NCBI RefSeq assembly: GCF_001685355.1
Contig: NZ_CP016438.1
Location: forward strand, 8,432,001-8,496,000
DNA from: Streptomyces lincolnensis
Lineage (GTDB): Bacteria > Actinomycetota > Actinomycetes > Streptomycetales > Streptomycetaceae
DNA length: 64,000 nucleotides
Direction: 5' to 3'
The stretch's first letter is position 1; each line of letters starts with the position of its first letter. The notes beneath the pieces were generated by a model that saw nothing but the letters and a program-made list of their open reading frames with translations, did not search any database and was not told the DNA's origin. The translations under genes and the position numbers were made by a program. Of the stretch, positions 54,098 through 62,753 are shown piece after piece.

Positions 54098-55486
54098 TCA
54101 GCGCCCGAAGGCGAACCAGTTCACGTTCACGAAGTCGGCCGGCTGACCGCTGGTGAAGGTGAGGTAGACGTCGTGGGTGCCGGTGATCCGGCTGATGTTG
54201 GCGGGGACGGTTCTCCAGGACTGCCAGCCGCCGGTGTTGGCGAGGGAGAAGCTGCCGACGGGGGTGGCGGTACGGCTGTCGAGGCGGACCTCGACCAGGC
54301 CGCTGACGCCGGCCGGGGCGCCGCTGGCCACGCGGGCGGTGAACTGGGTGGCGCCCGTGGAACCGAAGTTCACACCGCGGAAGTGCGCCCAGTCGCCGTT
54401 GGCGAGGGAGCCGATGTTCTGGCCGCCGCCGGTGTCGGAGCTGGCCTCGGTGCTGGTGCCGGACTGGCCGTCGTAGGACTCGGCCTGGATGGGGCTGTAG
54501 GCGTCACGGGTGCCGGAGGGCGGGGGCGTGGTACCGCCGCCCCCGGTGGCCGAGAGCACCTGGACGTAGTCGACGACCATGGGGACGCCGGAGCGGGTGT
54601 CGGCGTCCAGGCCACCGCCGAAGGCGTCGGGGAAGGCACCGCCCATCGCCACGTTCAGGATGATGAAGAAGCCGTGGTTGGTGGCGTTGGACCAGGTCGT
54701 CGCGTCCACCTGGCTCGCGTTGACCGAGTGGAACTGGGTGCCGTCCACGAGGAAGCGGATCGTCTCCGGGGACACCGAGCGGTCCCACTCCATCGTGTAG
54801 GTGTGGAACGCGGACTGACAGGTGCTGCCCGGGCAGGTGGTGGAGTTGCCGATGCCCGTCGTCTCGTTGCACGGGCCGCCCGGGTTGACGCCGCAGTGCA
54901 TCGTGGCCCACACCTGGTTGCGGCCGTGGACGTTCTCCATGATGTCCAGCTCGCCGACGGCGGGCCAGTTGTGGTAGTTGCCCCGGTAGGGTGCGCCCAG
55001 CATCCAGAACGCGGGCCAGTAGCCCTCGGCGGGGACGCCGGTGACGTTCGGCATCTGGAGCCGGGCCTCCACGCGCAGTTTGCCGCCGGCCGGGGGCTGG
55101 AAGTCGGTGCGGTTGGTCTCGATGCGGCCCGAGGTCCAGCGGCCGGCGGAGTCCCGCAGCGGGGTGATGCGCAGATTGCCGTTGCCGTCGAGTGAGACGT
55201 TGCCGGTGCTGTTGGTCATCGTCTCGACCTCGCCGGTGCCCCAGTTGGCGGGGCCGCCCGGATACGAGGTGCCGGTCGCGTACTGCCAGTTGGTGGTGTT
55301 GACGCCGGTGCCCGCGGAGCCGTTGAAGTCGTCCAGGAACACCTGCGTCCAGCCGGACGGGGGCGGGGGAGCGGTCGCGTTCGCGGGGAGGGCGGCGGCG
55401 CCGGCCACCGCGGCGGCGAGGCCGAACGTGGCCAGCATCGCGGCGAGACCCCGCCGCCGTCTGGGTTTTCCGGAGGTTTCACGCAT
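54098..55486 (-). CDS. Secreted GH16 endo-beta-1,3-glucanase with CBM6
   Basis: 462 aa. Signal peptide with RRRRG and a hydrophobic stretch, cleavage after ANA (about residue 37). GH16 catalytic domain from about 45 to 295 with the ExDxxE motif in VGELDIMENVHGRNQVW (nucleophile and acid/base glutamates). A Gly/Thr/Pro linker (GGGGTTPPPSGT) is followed by a carbohydrate-binding domain family 6 (IQAESYDGQSGTSTEASSD, NFGSTGATQFTARVASG, WFAFGR). It likely cleaves laminarin-type glucans outside the cell. Two overlapping LacI-type operators at 55534-55558 predict glucan-inducible expression. Confidence 0.9.
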   Translation of the reverse strand: MRETSGKPRRRRGLAAMLATFGLAAAVAGAAALPANATAPPPPSGWTQVFLDDFNGSAGTGVNTTNWQYATGTSYPGGPANWGTGEVETMTNSTGNVSLDGNGNLRITPLRDSAGRWTSGRIETNRTDFQPPAGGKLRVEARLQMPNVTGVPAEGYWPAFWMLGAPYRGNYHNWPAVGELDIMENVHGRNQVWATMHCGVNPGGPCNETTGIGNSTTCPGSTCQSAFHTYTMEWDRSVSPETIRFLVDGTQFHSVNASQVDATTWSNATNHGFFIILNVAMGGAFPDAFGGGLDADTRSGVPMVVDYVQVLSATGGGGTTPPPSGTRDAYSPIQAESYDGQSGTSTEASSDTGGGQNIGSLANGDWAHFRGVNFGSTGATQFTARVASGAPAGVSGLVEVRLDSRTATPVGSFSLANTGGWQSWRTVPANISRITGTHDVYLTFTSGQPADFVNVNWFAFGR

Positions 55487-55533
55487 GGGGGTGCCTTTCG
55501 GGTACGGAAAGGTGCGCGGGTCCTTCTAGACTT

Positions 55534-55558
55534 TGAGAGCACTCTGAGAGCGCTCTCA
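55534..55558. promoter_or_regulatory. Tandem overlapping LacI-type operators
   Basis: TGAGAGCGCTCTCA (55545-55558) is a perfect 14-bp palindrome of the CebR/MalR class; TGAGAGCACTCTGA (55534-55547) is a 12/14 copy, 11 bp away and overlapping by 3. They precede the GH16 gene start by about 50-70 nt. Confidence 0.7.
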
Positions 55559-55660
55559 AAGTGGGCCCAATGTGCTCTCCGTTCCGAAGGCCGTCAATAC
55601 TTGAAGCAGGTAAAGTCCTTGGGGGGCCGGGAAGTTCACGCCATGAACGGCGCATACGTG

Positions 55661-57772
55661 CTAAAGCGCGTCGCGGAGCCCGAACCGCTCGTGTGCCCGC
55701 CGCAGCGGCCTCGGCGCCCACCAGGCCCGGCGGCCGAGCAGCGCCATCGTCGCCGGGACGAGCAGCATCCGTACGACGGTCGCGTCGATCAGCACGGCCA
55801 GGGTCAGGCCGAGGCCGATCTGGAGGATCGGGGAGAAGCCGCCGGTCATGAAGGCGCCGAAGACGACGGCGAGGAGCAGGGCGGCGCAGGTGACGACCCG
55901 GCCGGAGCGGCGCAGCCCGGTCACCACGGCCTCCTGGTCGTCCCCCGACCGCTGCCGGGCCTCCCGCATCCGGGCCAGGATGAACAGTTCGTAGTCCATG
56001 GCCAGGCCGAAGGCGATCGCGACGATCAGGGGCGGAGCCGTCAGGCTCAGCGCGCCCAGGCCCTCGGCGCCGAGCAGTCCGGCCAGATGGCCGTCCTGGA
56101 AGACCCACACCACGACACCGAGCGAGGCGCCCAGACTGAGCAGCGTGGTCGCGATCGTGCGCAGCGGGATCAGCACCGAGCCGGTGAAGGCGAACAGCAG
56201 GACGAAGATGCCCGCCAGGACGGTCAGCGCCGCCCAGGGCGCCCGTTCGCCCAGCATCGCGCGGAAGTCGACCAGCCGGGCCGCCACACCGGTCACCTCG
56301 ACCGGGTCGTCGCCGCGCACCTCCCGGATCCGCTCGACCAGGCCGGTGGCCGCCTTCCCGTCGACGCTGCCGGGCGGCTGGAGCTCCAGGACGGTGTGGC
56401 CGCCCGGCAGTGCGCGGGACTCGGCGGTCGGGGACAGCGCGCGGATCCGGTCGGCCGTGGCCGGGTCGGTGCCCGGCTTGAGGACGACGGTCACCGGAGA
56501 CACCCCGGTGCCCGGCGGGAAGTGCGCGCCCACGGTGTCGTACAACTGCCGTGCCTCGGTGGAGGACGGCAGCTGCCGGGCGTCGCCGATGGCGATCCGC
56601 ATCCCGGTGACGGGCAGGGCCAGCACCAGCAGGGCCGGTACGACGGTGACCAGGACGGCGATGCGGCGGCGGGTGGCGAAGCGGGCGAGACGGGCGAAGA
56701 GGCGGCCCTCCTCGCCCCGGCCCTCCTCGCCTTGGTCCTTCGAGCCTTGGTCCTTCGCGCGTGAAGGGGTGATCTTCCCGCCGAACCTCGTGAGCAGCGC
56801 GGGGAGCAGGGTCACCGCGGCCAGCATGTCGATGACGACGACCGCGGCCACCGCCAGGCCCATGCTGCGCAGGAACACGCTGGGGAAGACCAGCAGCCCG
56901 GTCAGGCTGACCGCGACGGTGAGCCCGGAGAACAGCACGGTCCGCCCGGCCGCCGCCACGGTGCGGTGCACGGCCTCGACGAGCTCTTCGGCGGACTCGG
57001 CGTGCCGTCGTTCCTCGCGGAAGCGGACCAGCATCAACAGGGCGTAGTCCACGGCGAGTCCGAGACCCAGCATGGTGGTGACCTGGATCGCGTACACCGA
57101 GATGTCGGTGACCTGGCTGAAGGCGAACAGCGCCAGGAACGCGCCCGCGATCCCGCTGACCGCGATCACCAGGGGCAGCGCGGCCGCGCGCAGTCCGCCG
57201 AACACCACGAGCAGCAGGGCGAGAACGACTGGCAGGGAGATCAACTCGGCGTTCTTCACGTCCTCCTGGGCGCGTTCGCCGAGCTGCCTGCCGAGCAGCT
57301 CGCCGCCGCTGACATGGACGTCGGGCGCGTCGATCCGCTGGATGCGCGCCGCGGCCGCGTCCGTCGCCTCCTCCTCGGCGTCGTCGCTCAGGCCGCCCTC
57401 GAAGGTGACGGGGATGACGAGGGCCTGTCCGTCGCGGGCGACGAGGCCGGGCGTGCCATAGGGGTTCGGTACGGCGGCGACGCCGGCGATCTCGCGGACC
57501 TCGGCGACGGTCCGTTCGACCTCGGCGCGCAGGACGGCGTCGGAGACGGACTCGCCGGCGACGACGGCGGTGACGCTCTCGCCGGTCGAGGAGATGCCGG
57601 AGAGGTAGTCGTCGGCCATGTCGGACTCGGTGCCGGGCACGTCGGGCACGTCGTCGGAGAGCTTGCCGAAGACGCCCGTCCCGAGCCCGAAACCGAGCAG
57701 CAGGAAGACCACCCAGAGGCAGATGACGGTCAGCGGGCGGCGGGTCGCGGCCCCGGCGAGTGTGGAGAGCAC
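55661..57772 (-). CDS. MMPL/RND-family membrane transporter
   Basis: 703 aa from GTG 57772 (GGGAGGGACC upstream); a longer frame to 58252 overlaps the divergent VOC gene and lacks family features. Twelve membrane helices in two repeats, with large periplasmic domains after helices 1 and 7. Family signatures: GLGLAVDYALLMLVRFREER and IAFGLAMDYELFILARMREAR. A soluble loop with DQGSKDQGEEGRGEEG lies between the halves. MMPL proteins export lipids or drugs with proton drive. Neighbouring VOC protein and two-component system may relate to drug stress. Confidence 0.88.
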   Translation of the reverse strand: MLSTLAGAATRRPLTVICLWVVFLLLGFGLGTGVFGKLSDDVPDVPGTESDMADDYLSGISSTGESVTAVVAGESVSDAVLRAEVERTVAEVREIAGVAAVPNPYGTPGLVARDGQALVIPVTFEGGLSDDAEEEATDAAAARIQRIDAPDVHVSGGELLGRQLGERAQEDVKNAELISLPVVLALLLVVFGGLRAAALPLVIAVSGIAGAFLALFAFSQVTDISVYAIQVTTMLGLGLAVDYALLMLVRFREERRHAESAEELVEAVHRTVAAAGRTVLFSGLTVAVSLTGLLVFPSVFLRSMGLAVAAVVVIDMLAAVTLLPALLTRFGGKITPSRAKDQGSKDQGEEGRGEEGRLFARLARFATRRRIAVLVTVVPALLVLALPVTGMRIAIGDARQLPSSTEARQLYDTVGAHFPPGTGVSPVTVVLKPGTDPATADRIRALSPTAESRALPGGHTVLELQPPGSVDGKAATGLVERIREVRGDDPVEVTGVAARLVDFRAMLGERAPWAALTVLAGIFVLLFAFTGSVLIPLRTIATTLLSLGASLGVVVWVFQDGHLAGLLGAEGLGALSLTAPPLIVAIAFGLAMDYELFILARMREARQRSGDDQEAVVTGLRRSGRVVTCAALLLAVVFGAFMTGGFSPILQIGLGLTLAVLIDATVVRMLLVPATMALLGRRAWWAPRPLRRAHERFGLRDAL

Positions 57773-57973
57773 GGTCCCTCCCGGGAGTTGACGGTGGACA
57801 TCGGCCCTCAGCGTCCTGCCGCGGGCGTGGTCGGCGGATCGCCGGGGGGAGCGGTTTCGGGGCCTCCGTCGTACGGGGGAGACGCGGGGGCGACTCGCTC
57901 GCGGGAGGGAGGAATGACCGGCACCGGTCGGGAGGTTGAGCTGCTCGACACCCGCGATCCCCATGGAGCACGC

Positions 57974-58381
57974 ATGTCCGACGCACCCGCCGTCCGTGAA
58001 CTCCGTCTCGTCGTCACGGCGGACGACTACGACGAGGCGCTGCGCTTCTACCGCGACGTCCTCGGCCTGCCCGAACGGGCCGCGTTCTCCTCGCCCGGCG
58101 GACGGGTCACCATCCTGGAGGCCGGCCGCGCCACGCTGGAGCTGACCGACCCGAACCACGCCGCCTTCATCGACGAGGTGGAGGTGGGGCGGCGGGTGGC
58201 CGGGCCCATCCGGGTGGCGTTCGAGGTGGACGACTCCGAGGCCACGACCCACAGGCTCGCGCAGGCCGGGGCGGAGGTGGTCGCCGAGCCGACCCGCACA
58301 CCGTGGAACTCCCTCAACTCCCGGCTGGAGGCGCCCGGTTCGCTCCAGCTGACCTTGTTCACGGAGCTGGACGGCGACTGA
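57974..58381 (+). CDS. VOC-superfamily protein
   Basis: 135 aa from ATG 57974. LRLVVTADDYDEALRFYRDVLGLPE and the C-terminal SRLEAPGSLQLTLF strand mark one glyoxalase domain; ILEAGRATLELTDPNH gives the central strands with glutamate ligand. A small-molecule dioxygenase, isomerase or antibiotic-binding protein (bleomycin-resistance fold). It lies divergently from the MMPL transporter, separated by about 200 bp, and convergent with the response-regulator gene. Confidence 0.8.
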   Translation: MSDAPAVRELRLVVTADDYDEALRFYRDVLGLPERAAFSSPGGRVTILEAGRATLELTDPNHAAFIDEVEVGRRVAGPIRVAFEVDDSEATTHRLAQAGAEVVAEPTRTPWNSLNSRLEAPGSLQLTLFTELDGD

Positions 58382-58388
58382 GGCAGAC

Positions 58389-58402
58389 GGGCTAGGGAGC
58401 CC
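58389..58402. terminator. Short convergent hairpin
   Basis: GGGCT (58389-58393) pairs with AGCCC (58398-58402), overlapping the response-regulator stop, between convergent genes. A weak 5-bp stem. Confidence 0.35.
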
Positions 58403-59060
58403 CCGGCGTCACCAGCCCCGTCTCGTACGCGCAGATCACCGCCTGGACCCGGTCCCGCAGCCCCAGCTTGCCGAGCACATTGCTGACGTGGGTCTTCACG
58501 GTGTGCTCGCTCACGAAGTGGGTCGTGGCGATCTCGGCGTTGGACAGCCCGCGGGCGAGCATCCGCAGGGTCTCCACCTCGCGGGCGGTGAGGACGTCGA
58601 GCCGGTCCGGGGTGACGTCGGAGGCGGCCTCCTCGTGGCGGCGGCGCACGATGTCGGCGACCAGCCGGCGGGTGACGGCCGGGGCGAGGAGGGAGTCGCC
58701 GGCGGCGACCACGCGGACCGCGTGCACCAGGTCGTCCCGGCGGACGTCCTTGAGCAGGAAGCCGCTGGCGCCCGCGTACAGGGCCTCGTACACGTACTCG
58801 TCCAGGTCGAACGTGGTCAGCATGACCACCTTGCAGGTGGACTGCGCGCACACCCGCCGGGCCGCGTCCAGGCCGTCCATGACGGGCATGCGGATGTCGA
58901 GGAGCAGCACGTCGGGTGTGTGCCGCTGGACGGCCGCGACCGCCTCGGCGCCGTCGCCGGCCTCGGCGACCACCTCGATGTCCGGCTGCGCCTCCAGGAT
59001 CATGCTGAAGCCGCTGCGGACCAGTTCCTGGTCGTCGGCGACGACCACCCGGATGCTCAC
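58392..59060 (-). CDS. Response regulator, NarL/LuxR family
   Basis: 222 aa from GTG 59060. Receiver domain: IRVVVADDQELVRSGF, phospho-acceptor D55 in DVLLLDIRMPVMDG, conserved threonine in VVMLTTFDLDEYVYEALYAGASGFLLKD. C-terminal LuxR HTH: LTAREVETLRMLARGLSNAEIATTHFVSEHTVKTHVSNVLGKLGLRDRVQAV. GTGA overlap with the kinase gene shows a coupled pair. Target genes not visible in sequence; the divergent MMPL transporter region and VOC gene are candidates. Confidence 0.93.
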   Translation of the reverse strand: MSIRVVVADDQELVRSGFSMILEAQPDIEVVAEAGDGAEAVAAVQRHTPDVLLLDIRMPVMDGLDAARRVCAQSTCKVVMLTTFDLDEYVYEALYAGASGFLLKDVRRDDLVHAVRVVAAGDSLLAPAVTRRLVADIVRRRHEEAASDVTPDRLDVLTAREVETLRMLARGLSNAEIATTHFVSEHTVKTHVSNVLGKLGLRDRVQAVICAYETGLVTPGAP

Positions 59061-60259
59061 CCGACGGCCGCCTCCCGGTCGGCGCCGGCCGGCAGGCGTA
59101 CGACCACCCGGAAGCCGCCGTCCGGGCCGGGGCCGGTCTCGGCGGTGCCCCCGCAGGCGGCGGCCCGTTCCCGCAGACCGATGAGCCCGTGCCCGCCGGG
59201 TGAGTGCGCCGGGCCCCGGCCGTCGTCCGTCACCGTGAGTGTCAACTCGTCCCCGCCCCAGTGGAGTTCGACCTGTGCGCAGGAAGCGTACGCGTGCTTC
59301 ACGGTGTTGGTCAGGGCTTCCTGCACAGCCCGGTAGGCGGCGACCTCGATGTCCGGGGAGAGCCGGCGCGGTTCGCCGGTGACGCTCAGGTCGACGCGCA
59401 GGTCGGCCGAGGCGGCGACCTGCCGGATCAGCGCGGGCAGTCCGGCGAGGTCGGGCTGCGGCAGCCGGGCCGTGCCGTTTCTGCGTTCCTCCTCCTTCAA
59501 TACCCCGAGGATCCGGCGGAGTTGGGCCATCGCGTCCCGTCCGCTCGCCGCGATGGCGTCGAAGGCGGCCTCGGCGCGCGCCGGATCGCTGCGCACCACG
59601 ACCGGACCGGCCTCGGCCTGGACGACCATCAGGCTGACGGCGTGCGCCAGGATGTCGTGCATGTCCCGGGCGATCCGGGCGCGTTCCTGGGCGATGGCCC
59701 GCGCGGTCTCCGCGGCCCGCTCCCGCTCCAGGCGCCGGGCCCGGTTCTCGACCTCGCCGGTGTAGGCGCGCTGGACCCGGGCGAGCATCCCGAGCCCGTA
59801 GGCGCAGATCGTGCCGGTCACATGGAAGGCGTACTCGAAGGGCTCGGAGTGTTCCTTGTAGAGCATGGTCAGTACCGACCCGAGCAGCCAGCCGACGAGC
59901 ATGGTGCGCCGCTGCCGGACCAGGCCCCGGGCGGCCATGGTGTAGAGGACGACCAGTCCGCCGTAGAGCACGTCCGGCGGGGGTGCGTGGTAGACGGCCA
60001 TCGCGGGGGTGGCCAGCGACACCGCCCAGGCGGAGGTGTACGGGAAGCGGCGCCGCCAGATCAGGGGCACCGCGGTGGCGGCGCCGAGCAGCCAGCCCTG
60101 CCAGGTGAGGCGGTCGTCGCCCTCGTCGGGGAACAGCCACTGGAGGGAGGCGGCGAACAGCACGAGAGCGGCGAGCGCGGTGTCGACGACGTACGGGTTG
60201 GTCGTCCTCAGGCGGGTGACGACGGGCGCGATCCACGAGGTCCGGGGGAGAGCGGACAT
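59057..60259 (-). CDS. Sensor histidine kinase (HisKA_3/NarX-type)
   Basis: 400 aa from ATG 60259 (GAGGAG 8 nt upstream; the frame to 60295 is longer but lacks a site). Four to five N-terminal membrane helices (about 25-155), then the dimerisation/phospho-acceptor motif ARIARDMHDILAHAVSLM with H201, and HATPase_c with NTVKHAYASCAQVEL, DDGRGPAHSPGGHGLIGLRERAAACGG. No extracellular sensor domain, so the membrane bundle may sense envelope stress. Partners the response regulator at 58392. Confidence 0.92.
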   Translation of the reverse strand: MSALPRTSWIAPVVTRLRTTNPYVVDTALAALVLFAASLQWLFPDEGDDRLTWQGWLLGAATAVPLIWRRRFPYTSAWAVSLATPAMAVYHAPPPDVLYGGLVVLYTMAARGLVRQRRTMLVGWLLGSVLTMLYKEHSEPFEYAFHVTGTICAYGLGMLARVQRAYTGEVENRARRLERERAAETARAIAQERARIARDMHDILAHAVSLMVVQAEAGPVVVRSDPARAEAAFDAIAASGRDAMAQLRRILGVLKEEERRNGTARLPQPDLAGLPALIRQVAASADLRVDLSVTGEPRRLSPDIEVAAYRAVQEALTNTVKHAYASCAQVELHWGGDELTLTVTDDGRGPAHSPGGHGLIGLRERAAACGGTAETGPGPDGGFRVVVRLPAGADREAAVG

Positions 60260-60295
60260 GGGCGGCTCCTCAGCGGGGGACCGTCCCAGTATCAC

Positions 60296-60318
60296 GAGGA
60301 CCCGGCCGCCCGGTCCTC
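60296..60318 (-). terminator. Terminator of the IclR gene
   Basis: GAGGACC (60296-60302) pairs with GGTCCTC (60312-60318) over a 9-nt loop, 40 nt downstream of the IclR stop on the minus strand. Confidence 0.65.
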
Positions 60319-60359
60319 ACCGGTACGAGGGATATCCACCGGCGGACAGAGCCTGAGGC

Positions 60360-61190
60360 CTAGCCGCCACTCGTCTCCGGCTGCCACCCCAGCGCTCGTG
60401 AGATCCCGCGCGCCGCGAGCCGCACGGCCGGGATCAGTGCCGGTACCTGGGCGCTCTCCTGGGGGACGACGACCGAGACGGCGGCGACCAGTTGACCGTC
60501 CGGGCCGCGGACGGGCGCCGCCACCGACAGGGCGTCGTCTGTGACCTGACGGTCGCTCACCGCCACACCGGAGCGCCGCACCTCTGCCAGGACCCGGCGC
60601 AGCCGGCCCGGTTCGGTGATGGTGTACGGCGTGAAGGCGGCGAGAGGGCCGGCGCAGTACTGCTCCTGGAGCGCGGGGTCGCCGTAGGCCAGCAGGGCCA
60701 GTCCGACGCCGGTGACGTGCAGGGGCCAGCGGGCGCCGACGCGGATGTGCACGCCGACCGACGAGCGTCCGGCGATCCACTCGATGTAGACCACCTCGGA
60801 GCCGTCGCGCACCGCCAGCTGCACGTTCTCGTGCGTGGCCTCGTACAGGTCCTCCAGATACGGCAGCGCGGCCTGCCGCAGCGCCAGTCCGCGCGGGGCG
60901 AGAGCCGCGACCTCCCACAGGCGCAGCCCCACGTGGTAGACGCCGGACTCGTCCCGCTCCAGGGCGCCCCAGTCGGTGAGCGCGCCGACCAGGCGGTGGG
61001 TGGTGGTCAGGGACAGACCGGCCCGGCGGCTGATGTCGGTCAGGCACAGCGCGGGGTGGTCGTGGTCGAACGCCCCGAGCACCGACAGCAGCCGGTCGGG
61101 CGCGGACCGGGCGCCGCCGGAACGCGCGCCGCGCGGCGGCCCGGCACTCGTGCTCCGCACGGCCCGCGGCCGGTCGGCGTCGGTGGTCAT
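60360..61190 (-). CDS. IclR-family transcriptional regulator
   Basis: 276 aa from ATG 61190, which has GAGG 8 nt upstream; the ATG at 61196 is too close to that site. N-terminal winged HTH: DRLLSVLGAFDHDHPALCLTDISRRAGLSLTTTHRLVGALTDWGALERDE. The C-terminal ligand domain has ENVQLAVRDGSEVVYIEWIAG, HVTGVGLALLAYG and SVAAPVRGPDGQLVAAVSVV. IclR proteins often govern aromatic-acid catabolism, consistent with the SDR/amidohydrolase/CoA-ligase operon at 61836. It follows the MarR gene by 10 nt, so both may be co-transcribed. Confidence 0.88.
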   Translation of the reverse strand: MTTDADRPRAVRSTSAGPPRGARSGGARSAPDRLLSVLGAFDHDHPALCLTDISRRAGLSLTTTHRLVGALTDWGALERDESGVYHVGLRLWEVAALAPRGLALRQAALPYLEDLYEATHENVQLAVRDGSEVVYIEWIAGRSSVGVHIRVGARWPLHVTGVGLALLAYGDPALQEQYCAGPLAAFTPYTITEPGRLRRVLAEVRRSGVAVSDRQVTDDALSVAAPVRGPDGQLVAAVSVVVPQESAQVPALIPAVRLAARGISRALGWQPETSGG

Positions 61191-61200
61191 CGGCATGGCC

Positions 61201-61626
61201 TCACCCGAGTCCGGTCTCGGCGATCTTCTGGAGCAGTGAGTGGAGCACATCGCGTTCGGCGGGGTCGAGGGGCAGGAGCAGGTCGTTCGTGACGCGCAGC
61301 CCGGCCTCGTCGGTGTCGCGCAGGAAGGCGCGGCCGTCGGCGGTGAGCACGACGATACGGCTGCGCCGGTCGTCGGGGGAGGGGCGGCGCTCGGCGAACC
61401 CCAGCTTCTCCAGGTCGTCGACCAGGCCGACGATGGCGCTCGGGTCGTAGCCGAGCCGGGTGCTCAGCTCGCGCTGGAGCGCGCCGTCGGCGCCGGCGAG
61501 GAAGCGCAGCACCGCGTAGTGGCGCAGCCGCAGCCCCGATTCCTGGAGGAACGTGTTGAACAGCTGACCCGAGCGCAGGCCGAGGCGGTACAGCAGATAG
61601 CCGGTGTCCGCGTGCAGCCCGCGCAT
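61201..61626 (-). CDS. MarR-family transcriptional regulator
   Basis: 141 aa from ATG 61626. wHTH region: HYAVLRFLAGADGALQRELSTRLGYDPSAIVGLVDDLEKLGFAERRPSPDDRRSRIVVLT, with DDRRSR wing typical of MarR. The frame stays open upstream with residues NPNPIDADEPW that read like genuine protein, preceded by AGGGAG and an ATC, but no ATG/GTG/TTG start is present there. The two regulators are divergent from the SDR operon, whose promoter carries the repeat at 61754-61781, its probable operator. Confidence 0.85.
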   Translation of the reverse strand: MRGLHADTGYLLYRLGLRSGQLFNTFLQESGLRLRHYAVLRFLAGADGALQRELSTRLGYDPSAIVGLVDDLEKLGFAERRPSPDDRRSRIVVLTADGRAFLRDTDEAGLRVTNDLLLPLDPAERDVLHSLLQKIAETGLG

Positions 61627-61753
61627 CCACGGCTCGTCCGCGTCGATCGGGTTCGGGTTCGTGACGTGCTGGCGTGTGATGGCGGGCTCCCTGCGTTCGG
61701 TCCCCGGCGTCGGTGGGACATGGAGATTCCAGCATGACGCACCCGTAGGTCAT

Positions 61754-61791
61754 CAACAACTATTGACGTCAACAATTATTGCTCTTAGCTT
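61754..61791 (+). promoter_or_regulatory. Promoter of the SDR operon with tandem MarR-type operators
   Basis: Two copies of a near-palindromic 12-mer, CAACAACTATTG (61754-61765) and CAACAATTATTG (61770-61781), are separated by ACGT, giving a central TTGACGTCAA palindrome. A promoter overlaps: TTGACG (61763-61768), 17 bp, TAGCTT (61786-61791). A bound dimer pair would cover the -35. Confidence 0.65.
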
Positions 61792-61835
61792 CGATCCCGT
61801 AGCCCCAGCCGTACCCCATGTGAAGGGACACCGTC

Positions 61836-62753
61836 GTGCCCAGCATCGATCTCTCCGGCAAGGTCGCCGTCGTCACCGGCAGCGGCCGGGGCCTCGGCCT
61901 CGCCTACGCGCACGCCCTGGCCGCCCACGGCGCCTCCGTGGTCGTCAACGACGTCGACGAGGCCGTGGCCGAGCAGGCCGTGAAGTCCCTCACCGAGGCG
62001 GGCGGCACAGCCGTCGCCGAGGTCGTCCCGGTCGGCACCACCGAAGCCGCCGACCGGCTCGTGGGCCGCGCCGTCGAGGAGTTCGGCCGGCTCGACATCC
62101 TCGTCACCAACGCGGGCATCCTGCGCGACAAGGTCCTGTGGAAGATGACCGACGAGGACTTCGACGCGGTGATCACCACCCACCTCAAGGGCACCTTCAC
62201 CTGCGCCCGCGCCGCCGCCGTCCGGATGCGCGAGCAGGGCGAGGGCGGCAGCCTGATCCTGGTCGGCTCCCCGGCCGGACAGCGCGGCAACTTCGGGCAG
62301 ACGAACTACGCCGCCGCCAAGGCCGGCATCGCCGCCTTCGCCCGCACCTGGTCCATGGAGCTGGGCAGGGCCGGCATCACCGTCAACGCGATCGTGCCGG
62401 TCGCCGCCACCGCGATGACCGAGACCATCCCCGCCTTCGCCCCCTACATCGAGGCCATGAGGAACGGCGAGCCGCTCCCGGACTTCCTCCGCAAGGGCGA
62501 GGGCTTCGGCACCCCCGAGGACTGCGCCGCCCTCGTGCCCTTCCTCGCCTCCGAGGCCGCCCGGGGCATCACGGGCCAGGCGATCGGCATCGGCGGCGAC
62601 AAGGTGGCACTCTGGTCGCATCCGCAGGAGATCCGCGCGGCCTACGCCGACGGCGGCTGGACCCCCGAATCCCTGGCCGACGCCTTCCCCACGTCGGTCG
62701 GCGCCGAACTCCAGACGGTCGGCATCCCGGCGCCCAAGCTCCCGGAGGCGTGA
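61836..62753 (+). CDS. Short-chain dehydrogenase/reductase (hydroxyacyl-CoA dehydrogenase-like)
   Basis: 305 aa from GTG 61836 (a GAAGGGACA site upstream). N-terminal SGKVAVVTGSGRGLGLAYAH is the NAD(P) loop TGxxxGxG; NAGIL follows (ILVTNAGILRDK), then the catalytic serine in LVGSPAG and YxxxK in TNYAAAKAG. The VVVNDVDEA loop with aspartate is typical of the 17-beta-HSD4/FabG-like group acting on CoA thioesters. TGATG overlap with the amidohydrolase gene. Probably oxidises a hydroxy intermediate in the pathway encoded by this operon. Confidence 0.88.
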   Translation: MPSIDLSGKVAVVTGSGRGLGLAYAHALAAHGASVVVNDVDEAVAEQAVKSLTEAGGTAVAEVVPVGTTEAADRLVGRAVEEFGRLDILVTNAGILRDKVLWKMTDEDFDAVITTHLKGTFTCARAAAVRMREQGEGGSLILVGSPAGQRGNFGQTNYAAAKAGIAAFARTWSMELGRAGITVNAIVPVAATAMTETIPAFAPYIEAMRNGEPLPDFLRKGEGFGTPEDCAALVPFLASEAARGITGQAIGIGGDKVALWSHPQEIRAAYADGGWTPESLADAFPTSVGAELQTVGIPAPKLPEA

